Assembly: GCA_964525945.1 (NCBI GenBank)
Contig: CAZGKX010000038.1
Span: 1-27,097 of the forward strand
Direction: 5' to 3'
Source of the DNA: CAZGKX01 sp964525945
GTDB taxonomy: Bacteria; Pseudomonadota; Gammaproteobacteria; Legionellales; Legionellaceae
DNA: 27,097 nucleotides
A program made the position numbers and the translations under genes. Within the stretch, counting starts at the first letter, position 1; each line of letters begins with the position of its first letter. The notes beneath the pieces are model-generated. The model was not told the origin of the DNA. It worked only from the letters and a program-made list of their open reading frames with translations, and made no database searches. Shown one piece after another: positions 15,962 to 23,448 of this stretch.

Positions 15962-17027
15962 GCATTAATTCCTTTGTTAACAATGGGTTATAGAGATCAG
16001 GAAATGGATTGTTGAGGGATAATTGGGTTAAATCAGACACCGATAGAGAATTGAACACACTCGCCAAAGACAACGCGTCATGCGCATACACCGCCAAGCC
16101 TGCCGTCGATAAATCTTGGCACACTTGCGCTTGGTTTTCGGCTGTTTTGATTAAAACGGAGGGGACATGAGCAGCGAGACGCTCTAACGCACTCACACTG
16201 CCAGAACCGATCGCCAAATCGGTTTCTTCCATCAATTGCAAATAATAATCAGGTTGAACATGCATCACAATGTTGCTCTGCGCTTTATACTGTTTTTTAA
16301 GGCTTGCTGCATGTGAGTTAGCTCCACCTAACACCATGTTAATTTGGCAATTTTTTAGGGAAGATGCTAAAAGCCCTTCCAGCACGAGCTGAGAATGATT
16401 TTTGATGTCTACCCCGCCGAGAAAAACCAATATTTTCTGGAGAGATAAAGATCTGTTTGCATTCGTCTTTTTGCGCCGCTCTCCCACTTGAAAAAATTTA
16501 TCGTCGATCAAAGCATAAGCGGCCCCCAAAAATTTTTTACAGGCGCTCGGCACCAGCTCATCGTAACGAGTGCTGGCATTTAAATAATAATTGTGATCAA
16601 AAATAATATCGCAATCGTGCTTGCGATTGGCTAGATCATCAATCACCATTAATTTATAAACATATGGCCTTACACGTTGTTGCCAGTCACTGTCCAAGGC
16701 ATACATATCGGTTATCAATAAATCTACGGGATTATTTTTAATACAAGCGATGGTATCGTCCGCATCTTGCTGCAAAGAGACCCCTAACCAGGTTAAATAA
16801 CTGTCATTCGGCGGCAATGTTTCGTAGTGGTAGTGATTTTCGAACGCTAACATTTGCAATTGGTGGCCGCGTTGTTTGATATGGTTGTAGCAATGGCCTG
16901 GAAGATCTCGGCACAAAAACAACACTCGGGCTCCTGCTCGTTGTAATTTATCCGCGAGGGTTAAACAGCGCATGACATGCCCCGACCCGATCAACCGAGA
17001 TGAATCAACTCTTATTACAACCCGCAT
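15942..17027 (-). CDS. pseG: PseG, UDP-sugar hydrolase of pseudaminic acid synthesis
   Basis: The 361-aa protein is a GT-B-like nucleotide-sugar hydrolase. Its N-terminus carries RVDSSRLIGSGHVMRCLTLA, with His17 at the position of the catalytic His of Campylobacter PseG. Further motifs are LLITDMYALD, MVIDDLANR, ILVFLGGVD (about 198-206) and AIGSGSVSALERLA near 275. PseG removes UDP from UDP-2,4-diacetamido-2,4,6-trideoxy-L-altrose in the cytoplasm. The start overlaps the pseF end by 13 bases and the stop overlaps the pseH-like start by 20, so the three genes are translationally coupled. The length and motifs are normal. PseB, PseC and PseI, needed for the rest of the pathway, are not in the window. 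Confidence 0.9.
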   Translation of the reverse strand: MRVVIRVDSSRLIGSGHVMRCLTLADKLQRAGARVLFLCRDLPGHCYNHIKQRGHQLQMLAFENHYHYETLPPNDSYLTWLGVSLQQDADDTIACIKNNPVDLLITDMYALDSDWQQRVRPYVYKLMVIDDLANRKHDCDIIFDHNYYLNASTRYDELVPSACKKFLGAAYALIDDKFFQVGERRKKTNANRSLSLQKILVFLGGVDIKNHSQLVLEGLLASSLKNCQINMVLGGANSHAASLKKQYKAQSNIVMHVQPDYYLQLMEETDLAIGSGSVSALERLAAHVPSVLIKTAENQAQVCQDLSTAGLAVYAHDALSLASVFNSLSVSDLTQLSLNNPFPDLYNPLLTKELMHACVRH

Positions 17028-17713
17028 GGGCTAGACTCTAAAGCTTGAAAATATTTTTCGGCACGATACCAATCGTCGGGGACATCAATGTCTTGCACCC
17101 GGTAATGTGGCAAAAGAAAGGGGGATGCAAACTCACCAATGATAGGTACATTGTTTAGAAAGGCTTGGGCTTTGCCAAAATAAAACATTCCGGCATCATG
17201 GTAAACTTTATCCAGATCTTGAGAACGTTTTGTATAATTTTCCGGCCAAAGCATTTGAGCCCGTTGTGCATCATTCATTTTAAAGGCGCGGAAAACAGGG
17301 TAGGCGCATTCGGTCGCAGAGAAAACATAGCTGACATCCGCTGTCAATGCCGATGCGGCGTCTTTTAAATCTTGGCTTCGAAGGAAAGGCGCGGTGGCCA
17401 ATATACAACACACAACGTCGATATTTTGTCCTTGTTCTGCAAACCATAAGATAGCGTGTTGAATAACGTCAGACAAAGTGGCATGATCATCAGCAATGCC
17501 AGGAGGTCTTAGAAAAGGTACGTCCGCACCATGTTGTCGGGCAATTTCTGCGATGTCTTGATCGTCGGTCGAGACAATGACTTGATCAAAAAGGCCTGAT
17601 TTTTTTGCAGCGTCTATTGAATAAGCAATAATAGGTTTACCATAAAACAATTTGATATTTTTTTGGGGAATTCGTTTGCTGCCGCCACGAGCAGGGATAA
17701 TAGCAACCTTCAT
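17015..17713 (-). CDS. pseF: PseF, CMP-pseudaminic acid cytidylyltransferase
   Basis: The 232-aa protein begins with the nucleotidyltransferase motif IIPARGGSKRIPQKNIK (5-21), then GKPIIAYSIDAA, VIVSTDDQDIAEIA and the metal-binding region; ILATAPFLRSQDL and YHDAGMFYFGKA fit PseF better than NeuA. PseF activates pseudaminic acid to CMP-Pse for transfer to capsule, LPS or flagellin. Its ATG has AAGGA 8 bases upstream and a near-consensus promoter 38 bases away, so it is the first gene of pseF-pseG-pseH. The related legionaminic acid CMP transferases are the main alternative, but the PseG and PseH neighbours favour pseudaminic acid. Confidence 0.88.
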   Translation of the reverse strand: MKVAIIPARGGSKRIPQKNIKLFYGKPIIAYSIDAAKKSGLFDQVIVSTDDQDIAEIARQHGADVPFLRPPGIADDHATLSDVIQHAILWFAEQGQNIDVVCCILATAPFLRSQDLKDAASALTADVSYVFSATECAYPVFRAFKMNDAQRAQMLWPENYTKRSQDLDKVYHDAGMFYFGKAQAFLNNVPIIGEFASPFLLPHYRVQDIDVPDDWYRAEKYFQALESSPCGL

Positions 17714-17750
17714 CGTTCAATCCTTCGAGCAATACTTCTTTTTTTCCCAG

Positions 17751-17778
17751 ACTATATAAGAGTCAGTGTTTTTGTCAA
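17751..17778 (-). promoter_or_regulatory. Strong sigma70 promoter of the pse genes
   Basis: Reading leftward there is a perfect TTGACA (17778-17773), a 16-base spacer and TATAGT (17756-17751, 5 of 6). The predicted start near 17744 leaves a leader of about 30 bases before pseF. The pse genes can therefore be expressed independently of the kpsE-kpsD-kpsC operon that ends at 17836. Confidence 0.7.
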
Positions 17779-17835
17779 GCCTTTAATAACAAGTGTTTTC
17801 CCCTAGAAGCCATAAAGGCGCAATTTTGGCTGCTG

Positions 17836-18918
17836 TTAAGAATGGATCTTAAGTTGTCTAATTTTCCACAACCGAACTAACTCCCTAGCTGAGCGTTTGA
17901 TCGAAGGGTACCACGATTTTTTTGCATTTAAAACGCTTTGGACTGGCGTGCAAGGCTGTGAAGCGACGTATCGTACAATATCGCTCAACGTGCAGCGAGT
18001 CTTTGATTCTGGGTGTAGGTAAAGAGGGTATTGCACGTAACTTGCATAAAACAACTCAAGCAACGATAACTGACGAAGACGACGCTGACAAGTGAGGCGG
18101 TCTTTGGTTAACCCCCAACCGGCGTAAAACGGCATACCGAAGCAATGCACTTCTTTACCAGCTAACAGCCCTTCAAAACCCAATTGCGACGTCACAGTGT
18201 ATATTTTTTGAACTGATTTTATCAACACCACTGGATTCACATACTCTGAACAAAAGATCGCTGCGGGGTAGCGTTTAATCAATTGCGTAAAATAACCTTT
18301 TTTTACACCCTCCACAACTTTGGGGTGCGTTTTGATAACAATTTTGGCATGGGGATTTTCTGCAACAGCCGCCGCCATCATATTTAAAAATGATTGTTCG
18401 TCAGCCAAGCCGCAGTACACCGAAAAATCATTGTACGTTTGATCAACCACCAGCACTCGATCTTGATCCCCTTGTAAATAAACAGGCAATGTTTGAGAAA
18501 GTGTATTAAATTTTGTAATGTTGTGCTCGAGAATTTGGTCGATGAGTTGCACCGCGTGCATTTCCTGTTCAGGGCTCAATGAAATTTGATTGAGCAAATG
18601 CTCCAGATCGGACGGAAAGCGAGCGTCGTAGTAAATACCGCGTTGATCGCGAATCACGGACAACAATGGAAATTTTAAAATGTTTTGCTGCGTGTGATCC
18701 CTTGAAAAAGCAATAAAACCTTCTTCCAAGGTAAAAAAAGGGATGCCCAAGCGCTGGGCTACCTTTCTCGAACGTTGTCGCTGATGGTTGACCCCCCAAC
18801 AGATCACTCCCGTCAATGCACCCCATTGTTTTTTGGGAGGAAAATACTCAATATCGTCACTCAGCAATTGGCTCAGACCAGAAATGTCAGCGGTGTGTTT
18901 GCGAAAACATCCTAACAT
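17836..18918 (-). CDS. kpsC: Single-domain KpsC-type beta-Kdo transferase (N-terminal-module type)
   Basis: The start is placed at ATG 18918 because AGAGG lies 7 bases before it and kpsD stops 10 bases upstream; the frame itself stays open into kpsD. The resulting 360-aa protein begins MLGCFRKHTADISGL and has GVICWGVNHQRQRSRKVAQRLGIPFFTLEEGFIAF, then GIYYDARFPSDLE, ITKFN, RVLVVDQTYNDFSVYCG, NPHAKIVIKTHPKVV, IYTVTSQLGFEGLLAG and MPFYAGWGLTKDRLTCQRR. This is the motif order of the first (N-terminal) module of KpsC, lacking the second module. The complementary module is the separate gene at 12275-13372. Lys-containing KTHPKV and GFEGLL are the donor-binding signatures of these Kdo transferases. 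It is the last gene of the kpsE-kpsD-kpsC operon. Confidence 0.87.
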   Translation of the reverse strand: MLGCFRKHTADISGLSQLLSDDIEYFPPKKQWGALTGVICWGVNHQRQRSRKVAQRLGIPFFTLEEGFIAFSRDHTQQNILKFPLLSVIRDQRGIYYDARFPSDLEHLLNQISLSPEQEMHAVQLIDQILEHNITKFNTLSQTLPVYLQGDQDRVLVVDQTYNDFSVYCGLADEQSFLNMMAAAVAENPHAKIVIKTHPKVVEGVKKGYFTQLIKRYPAAIFCSEYVNPVVLIKSVQKIYTVTSQLGFEGLLAGKEVHCFGMPFYAGWGLTKDRLTCQRRLRQLSLLELFYASYVQYPLYLHPESKTRCTLSDIVRYVASQPCTPVQSVLNAKKSWYPSIKRSARELVRLWKIRQLKIHS

Positions 18919-18928
18919 AATAAAGCCT

Positions 18929-20647
18929 CTATATAGCCACCAAAGCAACTTTAGCAGCGATGGCAATTTGAAACAGAATCTTCGAGATTGCCTCCGTGAT
19001 TTGCCAATTTTCAGAGTTCGCTTTGGGCAATATAATAATTTGATCGCCACCTTCGATCTGCGTACGGCGTGAGCGCCAGCTCGGCCGCTGAATCACAAAC
19101 ACTCGTCCATCTTGTTTAATCAGCAGCAATTCTTTTAAATTGGCTGTTTTGTCGGGTCCACCCGCGGCCATGATATAATCCACCAAGGTAAAGCCAGGTC
19201 GACATTCCAATGACAAGGCGTTGATCACATCACCGCCGATGGTCACAACTGAGGTGCGTTGTGGAATATTAATGACATCATTGTTTTCCAAAATCACATT
19301 TTTCCATAAACAAGGCTCACCCAAGACCACTTGCCCTTTGGGATCAACATGGCGAGCTTCTTCAATGAATTTTTCCAACATGGGTGCCTGAGCAGCTTGG
19401 ATTTTTGCGCCAGATTCCGTGGTGGAAACGGCCGTCAAGATCTGGCGATTTAAACGCGCTAAGCTGGCGTTAATAGCTACTTTTTGCTGAAGCGCTACGG
19501 ATTCACGGAACAATTGAGTATTTTTCACGTTGGCTTGGGAGGTAAAATGCAATTGTTGCAGGAAATGCTCTAAATTTTCACCGCGTTTGATCACGTATTG
19601 ATGTTTGCCCTGAATCTGACCTTTTACGGTTATCAAAACTTGCGACAGTTCATGGTCCGCTACAAACGTTACTTTATCATTGTTATGCAACGTTAATTTC
19701 CTAGCCTCACTCAAATGCAAATACTGCACTTGGGGCTTGTTACCACGGTTTTGTTGGATGCGAACAAAGGTGACACTGGGATCGATGTTGGCAATTTCCA
19801 TGACAGCGGTCATGGGAATGTTGGGGGTTAACCATTCGTACTGGTAAGCATTTTTAACCTGCCCATTCACTGCGATCACATAGCGTTGCGGTTTGACGAC
19901 GATGGTATCCCCAGGGTGCAATTGGAAATGATTGACATTGCCGGATAAAATAAAATTGTACAAATCAATTTGGCGAATGACTGTACCTTGCCGAACAATA
20001 TCAATGGAACGAAAACTGCCTTCTTTTAGATTGATGCCCCCCGCTTTGCATAAAAAATAAATCACTGAATCGGAGGATAAACCATCGTACAAACCAGGCT
20101 GGTTCACATAACCTGTGACATAAACTTGCACGGGCTGTACAGTAACCAGATCAGCATACACATGTACATCCTTGCTGAAGGTTTTGGTGATATGAGTTTC
20201 AATCAAATGGTTAAGTTGCTTATTTTCTAAACCCTCGAGTTTGACTGGCCCCACTTCGGGAATAAAAATATTGCCTTGAGAATCGACGATCAATGCTTGA
20301 TTGAATTGGTAAGCACCCCACATTTGCAAATTGATTTTATCCCCTACTGTGATGCGGTAATTAGGGTTGAAAAAATTGGTTTGATGCAAGCGTTTGCATT
20401 GGTTGTTGAATAAATTCATGCCAAACACCGGCTGCTCATCGCTTAAAATGGCGCCGATGTGATCTTGGGTTTTAATGGTAATGTTGATGTCGTCTTCATT
20501 GTCTTTGGTGTTTGTGGCATTGCTAAAAGCCAAACTTGAAAATTGGCTTTCACTGGCAGGTTTTGCAGGCTCTGCTTCAAGATCATCTGCCGCAAACACC
20601 GGCGTTGCAAATAAGCAAAAAAGCAGAAGGAGATACGATCGTTTCAT
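18929..20647 (-). CDS. kpsD: KpsD, polysaccharide export protein
   Basis: The 572-aa protein is close in length to E. coli KpsD (about 558). A signal peptide (MKRSYLLLLFCLFATPVFA, cleavage after residue 19) is followed by the Poly_export domain (YRITVGDKINLQMWG, then IFIPEVGPVKLEG, about residues 95-185) and SLBB-type repeats (VYVTGYVNQPGLYDGLSSDSV; VVTIGGDVINALSLECRPGFTLVDYIMAAGG). The C-terminus has a hydrophobic tail. KpsD acts in the periplasm and outer membrane with KpsE to carry the capsule to the surface. Its ATG shares one base with the kpsE stop (TGATG), so the two are translationally coupled. The predicted leader has no lipobox, unlike Wza. Confidence 0.92.
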   Translation of the reverse strand: MKRSYLLLLFCLFATPVFAADDLEAEPAKPASESQFSSLAFSNATNTKDNEDDINITIKTQDHIGAILSDEQPVFGMNLFNNQCKRLHQTNFFNPNYRITVGDKINLQMWGAYQFNQALIVDSQGNIFIPEVGPVKLEGLENKQLNHLIETHITKTFSKDVHVYADLVTVQPVQVYVTGYVNQPGLYDGLSSDSVIYFLCKAGGINLKEGSFRSIDIVRQGTVIRQIDLYNFILSGNVNHFQLHPGDTIVVKPQRYVIAVNGQVKNAYQYEWLTPNIPMTAVMEIANIDPSVTFVRIQQNRGNKPQVQYLHLSEARKLTLHNNDKVTFVADHELSQVLITVKGQIQGKHQYVIKRGENLEHFLQQLHFTSQANVKNTQLFRESVALQQKVAINASLARLNRQILTAVSTTESGAKIQAAQAPMLEKFIEEARHVDPKGQVVLGEPCLWKNVILENNDVINIPQRTSVVTIGGDVINALSLECRPGFTLVDYIMAAGGPDKTANLKELLLIKQDGRVFVIQRPSWRSRRTQIEGGDQIIILPKANSENWQITEAISKILFQIAIAAKVALVAI

Positions 20648-21996
20648 CAGTAAGTATGCTCCTGAATAATTAATATGGCCATTTTAGTGAGCACGAAGAA
20701 AATCATCAGCAATGCAAATATATTGGCTAAATTGTATAGAATTTTAGGATATTCATACATATCCGGTAAATTAGGGGGGGAGATTTCAATCACTAAATTT
20801 TGCTGTTTTGCTAAATTTAAATTGGCAAGGTCGTATGCTTGTTGTGAAGCTTGGTATTCCGCTTGCGCAAATTTCAATTGCAATTCCTGCCACTCATAAT
20901 CCACTAAAAGTCGATTGAGCTTAGCGCCATCTTTTTGATTACTCAATAGATCATTGGTTTGATTTTGCATCTGCTCTTTGATGGCTTTGATCTCTTCTTT
21001 TAAAGCAATGATCTTGCTGGAACTTGATTGCATGTAAGACGAATAAGTAATGAGTTCCGTTTGTTTTTCAACTAATCTTGCTTTTAATTGCCCCACCACT
21101 GAGGCCACCACTTCCGCGGTATGCCTTGGATTGTAAGTACCATTCAAGTTTTGGAATTTGAGGGTTTCTTTTTCCGCTTGAAACAATTTGTCTTTAGCGG
21201 CTTGCAACTGAGCATCTGCAAATTGGTATTGTTTTTCTGCCATGATATTGGAAACGCGGTTAACAAAGTGTTTGCTTTGCTGAATAATCTCTTGCAATAA
21301 CCGCTGCGCCTCTTCAGGAGAAAACGCACGGACGGATAAATTCAACTCATTGGTAACGGGATCAACGACGGTGGAAATTTTTTTCTGATAATAAGCTAAA
21401 AATTCTTTTTGGGTGGGATTTTTCTTAAGGCGCGATAAAAAATCCACCTCTTTAGCTTGATAATGGCCTTTGATGTTCATGCGTGTTTGCAAAGTATTCA
21501 TCAATTCGCGTGAAGTTACAAATTCCTGCGTTAAATAGGTATTGGTGGACTTGCTGGTACTGTCTTTGCCTAAAATACCCAAAGAGATATTCATGGCCGA
21601 TTTGTCTTCATCTTTTTCAATCAGCAAGCTCGCTGTACTCTCGTATTGGGGCGTCTGCATCACTACAATATAAAAAGCGGCTAAAAACCATGGCAGCAAA
21701 ACGGTTCGAGAAAATAATTTGTTTTTGCGTACCCAGAGGTATGATTTGACAGTTAATTGGCGGGTTTTTTGATGGGTGTGGGCTTTTGCAACGATCAATT
21801 GAGGCTTGGTTTTTTGCACCAACTTCTTAACGTTGTTTAATTTGACTATTTTTTTGACGGATTTTATGATTTTTTTTCGTATTTTTTTTTGTCGCTCATA
21901 AAACCCAACTTGCAAAAATTTTCTCATCTCCTCAAAAGCCTCTACATCCTTAATCCATTTAAACTTTGTAGAGTCTATTGGATTTGTTGGAGACAC
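20647..21996 (-). CDS. kpsE: KpsE, capsule export inner-membrane/periplasmic adaptor (PCP-3)
   Basis: The 449-aa protein has two membrane helices (about residues 98-113 and 418-440), with a periplasmic region rich in coiled coil between them (AEKQYQFADAQLQAAKDKLFQAEKE). This is the layout of polysaccharide co-polymerase family 3 proteins KpsE/CtrB/BexC, which bridge KpsMT to KpsD. After the first helix comes the usual PQYESTASLLIEKDE. The N-terminal cytoplasmic part is about 97 residues and very Lys-rich, longer than in E. coli KpsE as I recall it. The start is uncertain: GTG 21996 has no clear ribosome site, while ATG 21927 (residue 24) has AGAGG 10 bases before it. It is the first gene of kpsE-kpsD-kpsC. 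Confidence 0.9.
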   Translation of the reverse strand: MSPTNPIDSTKFKWIKDVEAFEEMRKFLQVGFYERQKKIRKKIIKSVKKIVKLNNVKKLVQKTKPQLIVAKAHTHQKTRQLTVKSYLWVRKNKLFSRTVLLPWFLAAFYIVVMQTPQYESTASLLIEKDEDKSAMNISLGILGKDSTSKSTNTYLTQEFVTSRELMNTLQTRMNIKGHYQAKEVDFLSRLKKNPTQKEFLAYYQKKISTVVDPVTNELNLSVRAFSPEEAQRLLQEIIQQSKHFVNRVSNIMAEKQYQFADAQLQAAKDKLFQAEKETLKFQNLNGTYNPRHTAEVVASVVGQLKARLVEKQTELITYSSYMQSSSSKIIALKEEIKAIKEQMQNQTNDLLSNQKDGAKLNRLLVDYEWQELQLKFAQAEYQASQQAYDLANLNLAKQQNLVIEISPPNLPDMYEYPKILYNLANIFALLMIFFVLTKMAILIIQEHTY

Positions 21997-22048
21997 TCAA
22001 GTGCAAGGCATATGAATTCTAGATTTTGTTTTGATCGTCATCAAAAAC

Positions 22049-22078
22049 TGTATAAGACTTAGGGCATTTATGTCACAA
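22049..22078 (-). promoter_or_regulatory. Candidate promoter of the kpsE-kpsD-kpsC operon
   Basis: Reading leftward, TTGTGA (22078-22073, 4 of 6) and TATACA (22054-22049) are separated by 18 bases, about 50 bases before the kpsE GTG. No other equally good pair is seen in the divergent spacer 21997-22309 for this direction. No ops or JUMPstart element was found. Confidence 0.42.
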
Positions 22079-22247
22079 AAGATCCTATTTCAAATAAAAT
22101 GATCCGTCTCATCAATTCGTCATTGAGCAGAGCAAGTGAATCTCTAAAAATCCGTTTGTTGAGCCATACATCTTGACCTGCAATTAAAACTGCGGAATTG
22201 AGTTAAAAACCTACACATTCATCTGCTTGCGCGCATGTTGGAAAAAA

Positions 22248-22275
22248 TTGGCGTGCAATAAATAAAAAGTATAAG
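22248..22275 (+). promoter_or_regulatory. Candidate promoter of the stand-alone SGNH gene
   Basis: TTGGCG (22248-22253) and TATAAG (22270-22275) are 16 bases apart. The predicted start near 22282 gives a leader of about 28 bases, and a clear AAGGAG (22298-22303) lies 6 bases before ATG 22310. Confidence 0.4.
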
Positions 22276-22309
22276 ATTGGAGTTATTTTGTATTTCCAAG
22301 GAGCATGAT

Positions 22310-23236
22310 ATGCTGGGTCAATGTTTTAAAAAGTGTCTAAAATTGAGTGCGATTGTCTTCGATTTAAAATATCCAAGTTTGCGTACCTTTATTTTTATAT
22401 TTTTTCTAAGTGCCAATGCAACTGCTCATACTATCGATGATTTTCCCGATGAGCAGTCCAAACAAGTGTATGAAAATTTTTTAACCGATTACAATGAATA
22501 TGCTCGAGTGTACCGCATTAATTTTTACGATTACGAAACGAAAGAAAACACCAAAAATGCGCCCTGCTCTTTTGATAAAAACCCCCTTTATAAGTATGCT
22601 GAAAAATGCGTTACGGATCTTTTAAAAGAGGGTGGCTGGTTGATTGTTGGTGACTCTCATGGCAGAGATTTATACAATTCCTTAAAAATGATATACCCCC
22701 AGCAAAATATTGCGATGTTTCAACAATCTTCTTGCGCCCCCGCAAAACAAGAACAGAAGAAAGGTGCGAAGGAAATTTGTTTTAAAGATTTACCGACTAT
22801 AATTAACTTTATTAATCATAATGATGCAGTTCAAAAAGTTATATTCGCAGCAAGATTTCAAAATGAGCTTGGAACGGAGCAGTTTATCGATGATGTAAAA
22901 AATGGGCTCTACCAAAAAGATATCGTCATTTTCAATGCTGGACCAGCTATCGCTCCCGATCCAATGTCATATGTAAAACAAGAGGGAGTTAAAGATAGCT
23001 ATCTAATTTCAGAAGCAGCAACTCACAAAGTTCAAGCCGTAAATGAAAAGTTAGAAAAAGCTATAAATGCAAATGTGAGGATATTTGATACGTACAGTGT
23101 ATTTTGTGACGTAAATGGGACATGTAAATTACTTAATAATTTACATCCAATATTTAGAGATAATGATAGCCACTTATTAAAAGAAGGAATGAAACTTTAT
23201 GGGGAAAGTATCAAAAAAAGCAAGATTTTAGAATAA
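22310..23236 (+). CDS. Exported stand-alone SGNH-domain protein
   Basis: ATG 22310 is chosen over the first possible start because AAGGAG sits at the ideal distance. The 308-aa protein has a hydrophobic segment (about residues 25-38), probably a signal peptide or anchor, so the rest should be periplasmic. It then has CSFDKNPLYKYAEKC and the SGNH block I GDSHGRD (114-120). It closely follows the C-terminal domain of the protein at 23449-25326, including QQSSCAPAK, FAAR and four shared cysteine positions. Family SGNH domains transfer or remove O-acetyl groups on glycans. The C-terminal block reads DNDSHL rather than the DNQHL of the neighbour, one residue longer, so the catalytic Asp-His spacing is altered. 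It may partner the neighbouring acyltransferase or be a de-acetylase. Confidence 0.78.
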   Translation: MLGQCFKKCLKLSAIVFDLKYPSLRTFIFIFFLSANATAHTIDDFPDEQSKQVYENFLTDYNEYARVYRINFYDYETKENTKNAPCSFDKNPLYKYAEKCVTDLLKEGGWLIVGDSHGRDLYNSLKMIYPQQNIAMFQQSSCAPAKQEQKKGAKEICFKDLPTIINFINHNDAVQKVIFAARFQNELGTEQFIDDVKNGLYQKDIVIFNAGPAIAPDPMSYVKQEGVKDSYLISEAATHKVQAVNEKLEKAINANVRIFDTYSVFCDVNGTCKLLNNLHPIFRDNDSHLLKEGMKLYGESIKKSKILE

Positions 23237-23448
23237 GCTCTTTCGTTGTCACCTGCTATGGGGCAGGAAGTCTGCTAAAGCCTCATGCGTATCATATTCA
23301 CCAATGCGTGCAAGTTCATCCTGCATGCTTAAGGAAGAGACATGCATGGTTATAAATAAACCTTACTTTATCAATTGCATCGAAATATTTTACTTTCGCA
23401 AAAAGCTATATAAACTGAAAAATTAAATCCGACTTTAGGTAAATAAGA

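Noticed and set aside
21997..22309. JUMPstart/ops element for RfaH control of the capsule operons
   Set aside because: No GGCGGTAG-type core was found here or upstream of the other kps genes, so RfaH-type control cannot be claimed.
23252..23267. CCTGC/GCAGG hairpin after the stand-alone SGNH gene as a terminator
   Set aside because: The stem is only 5 bp and no T tract follows it.
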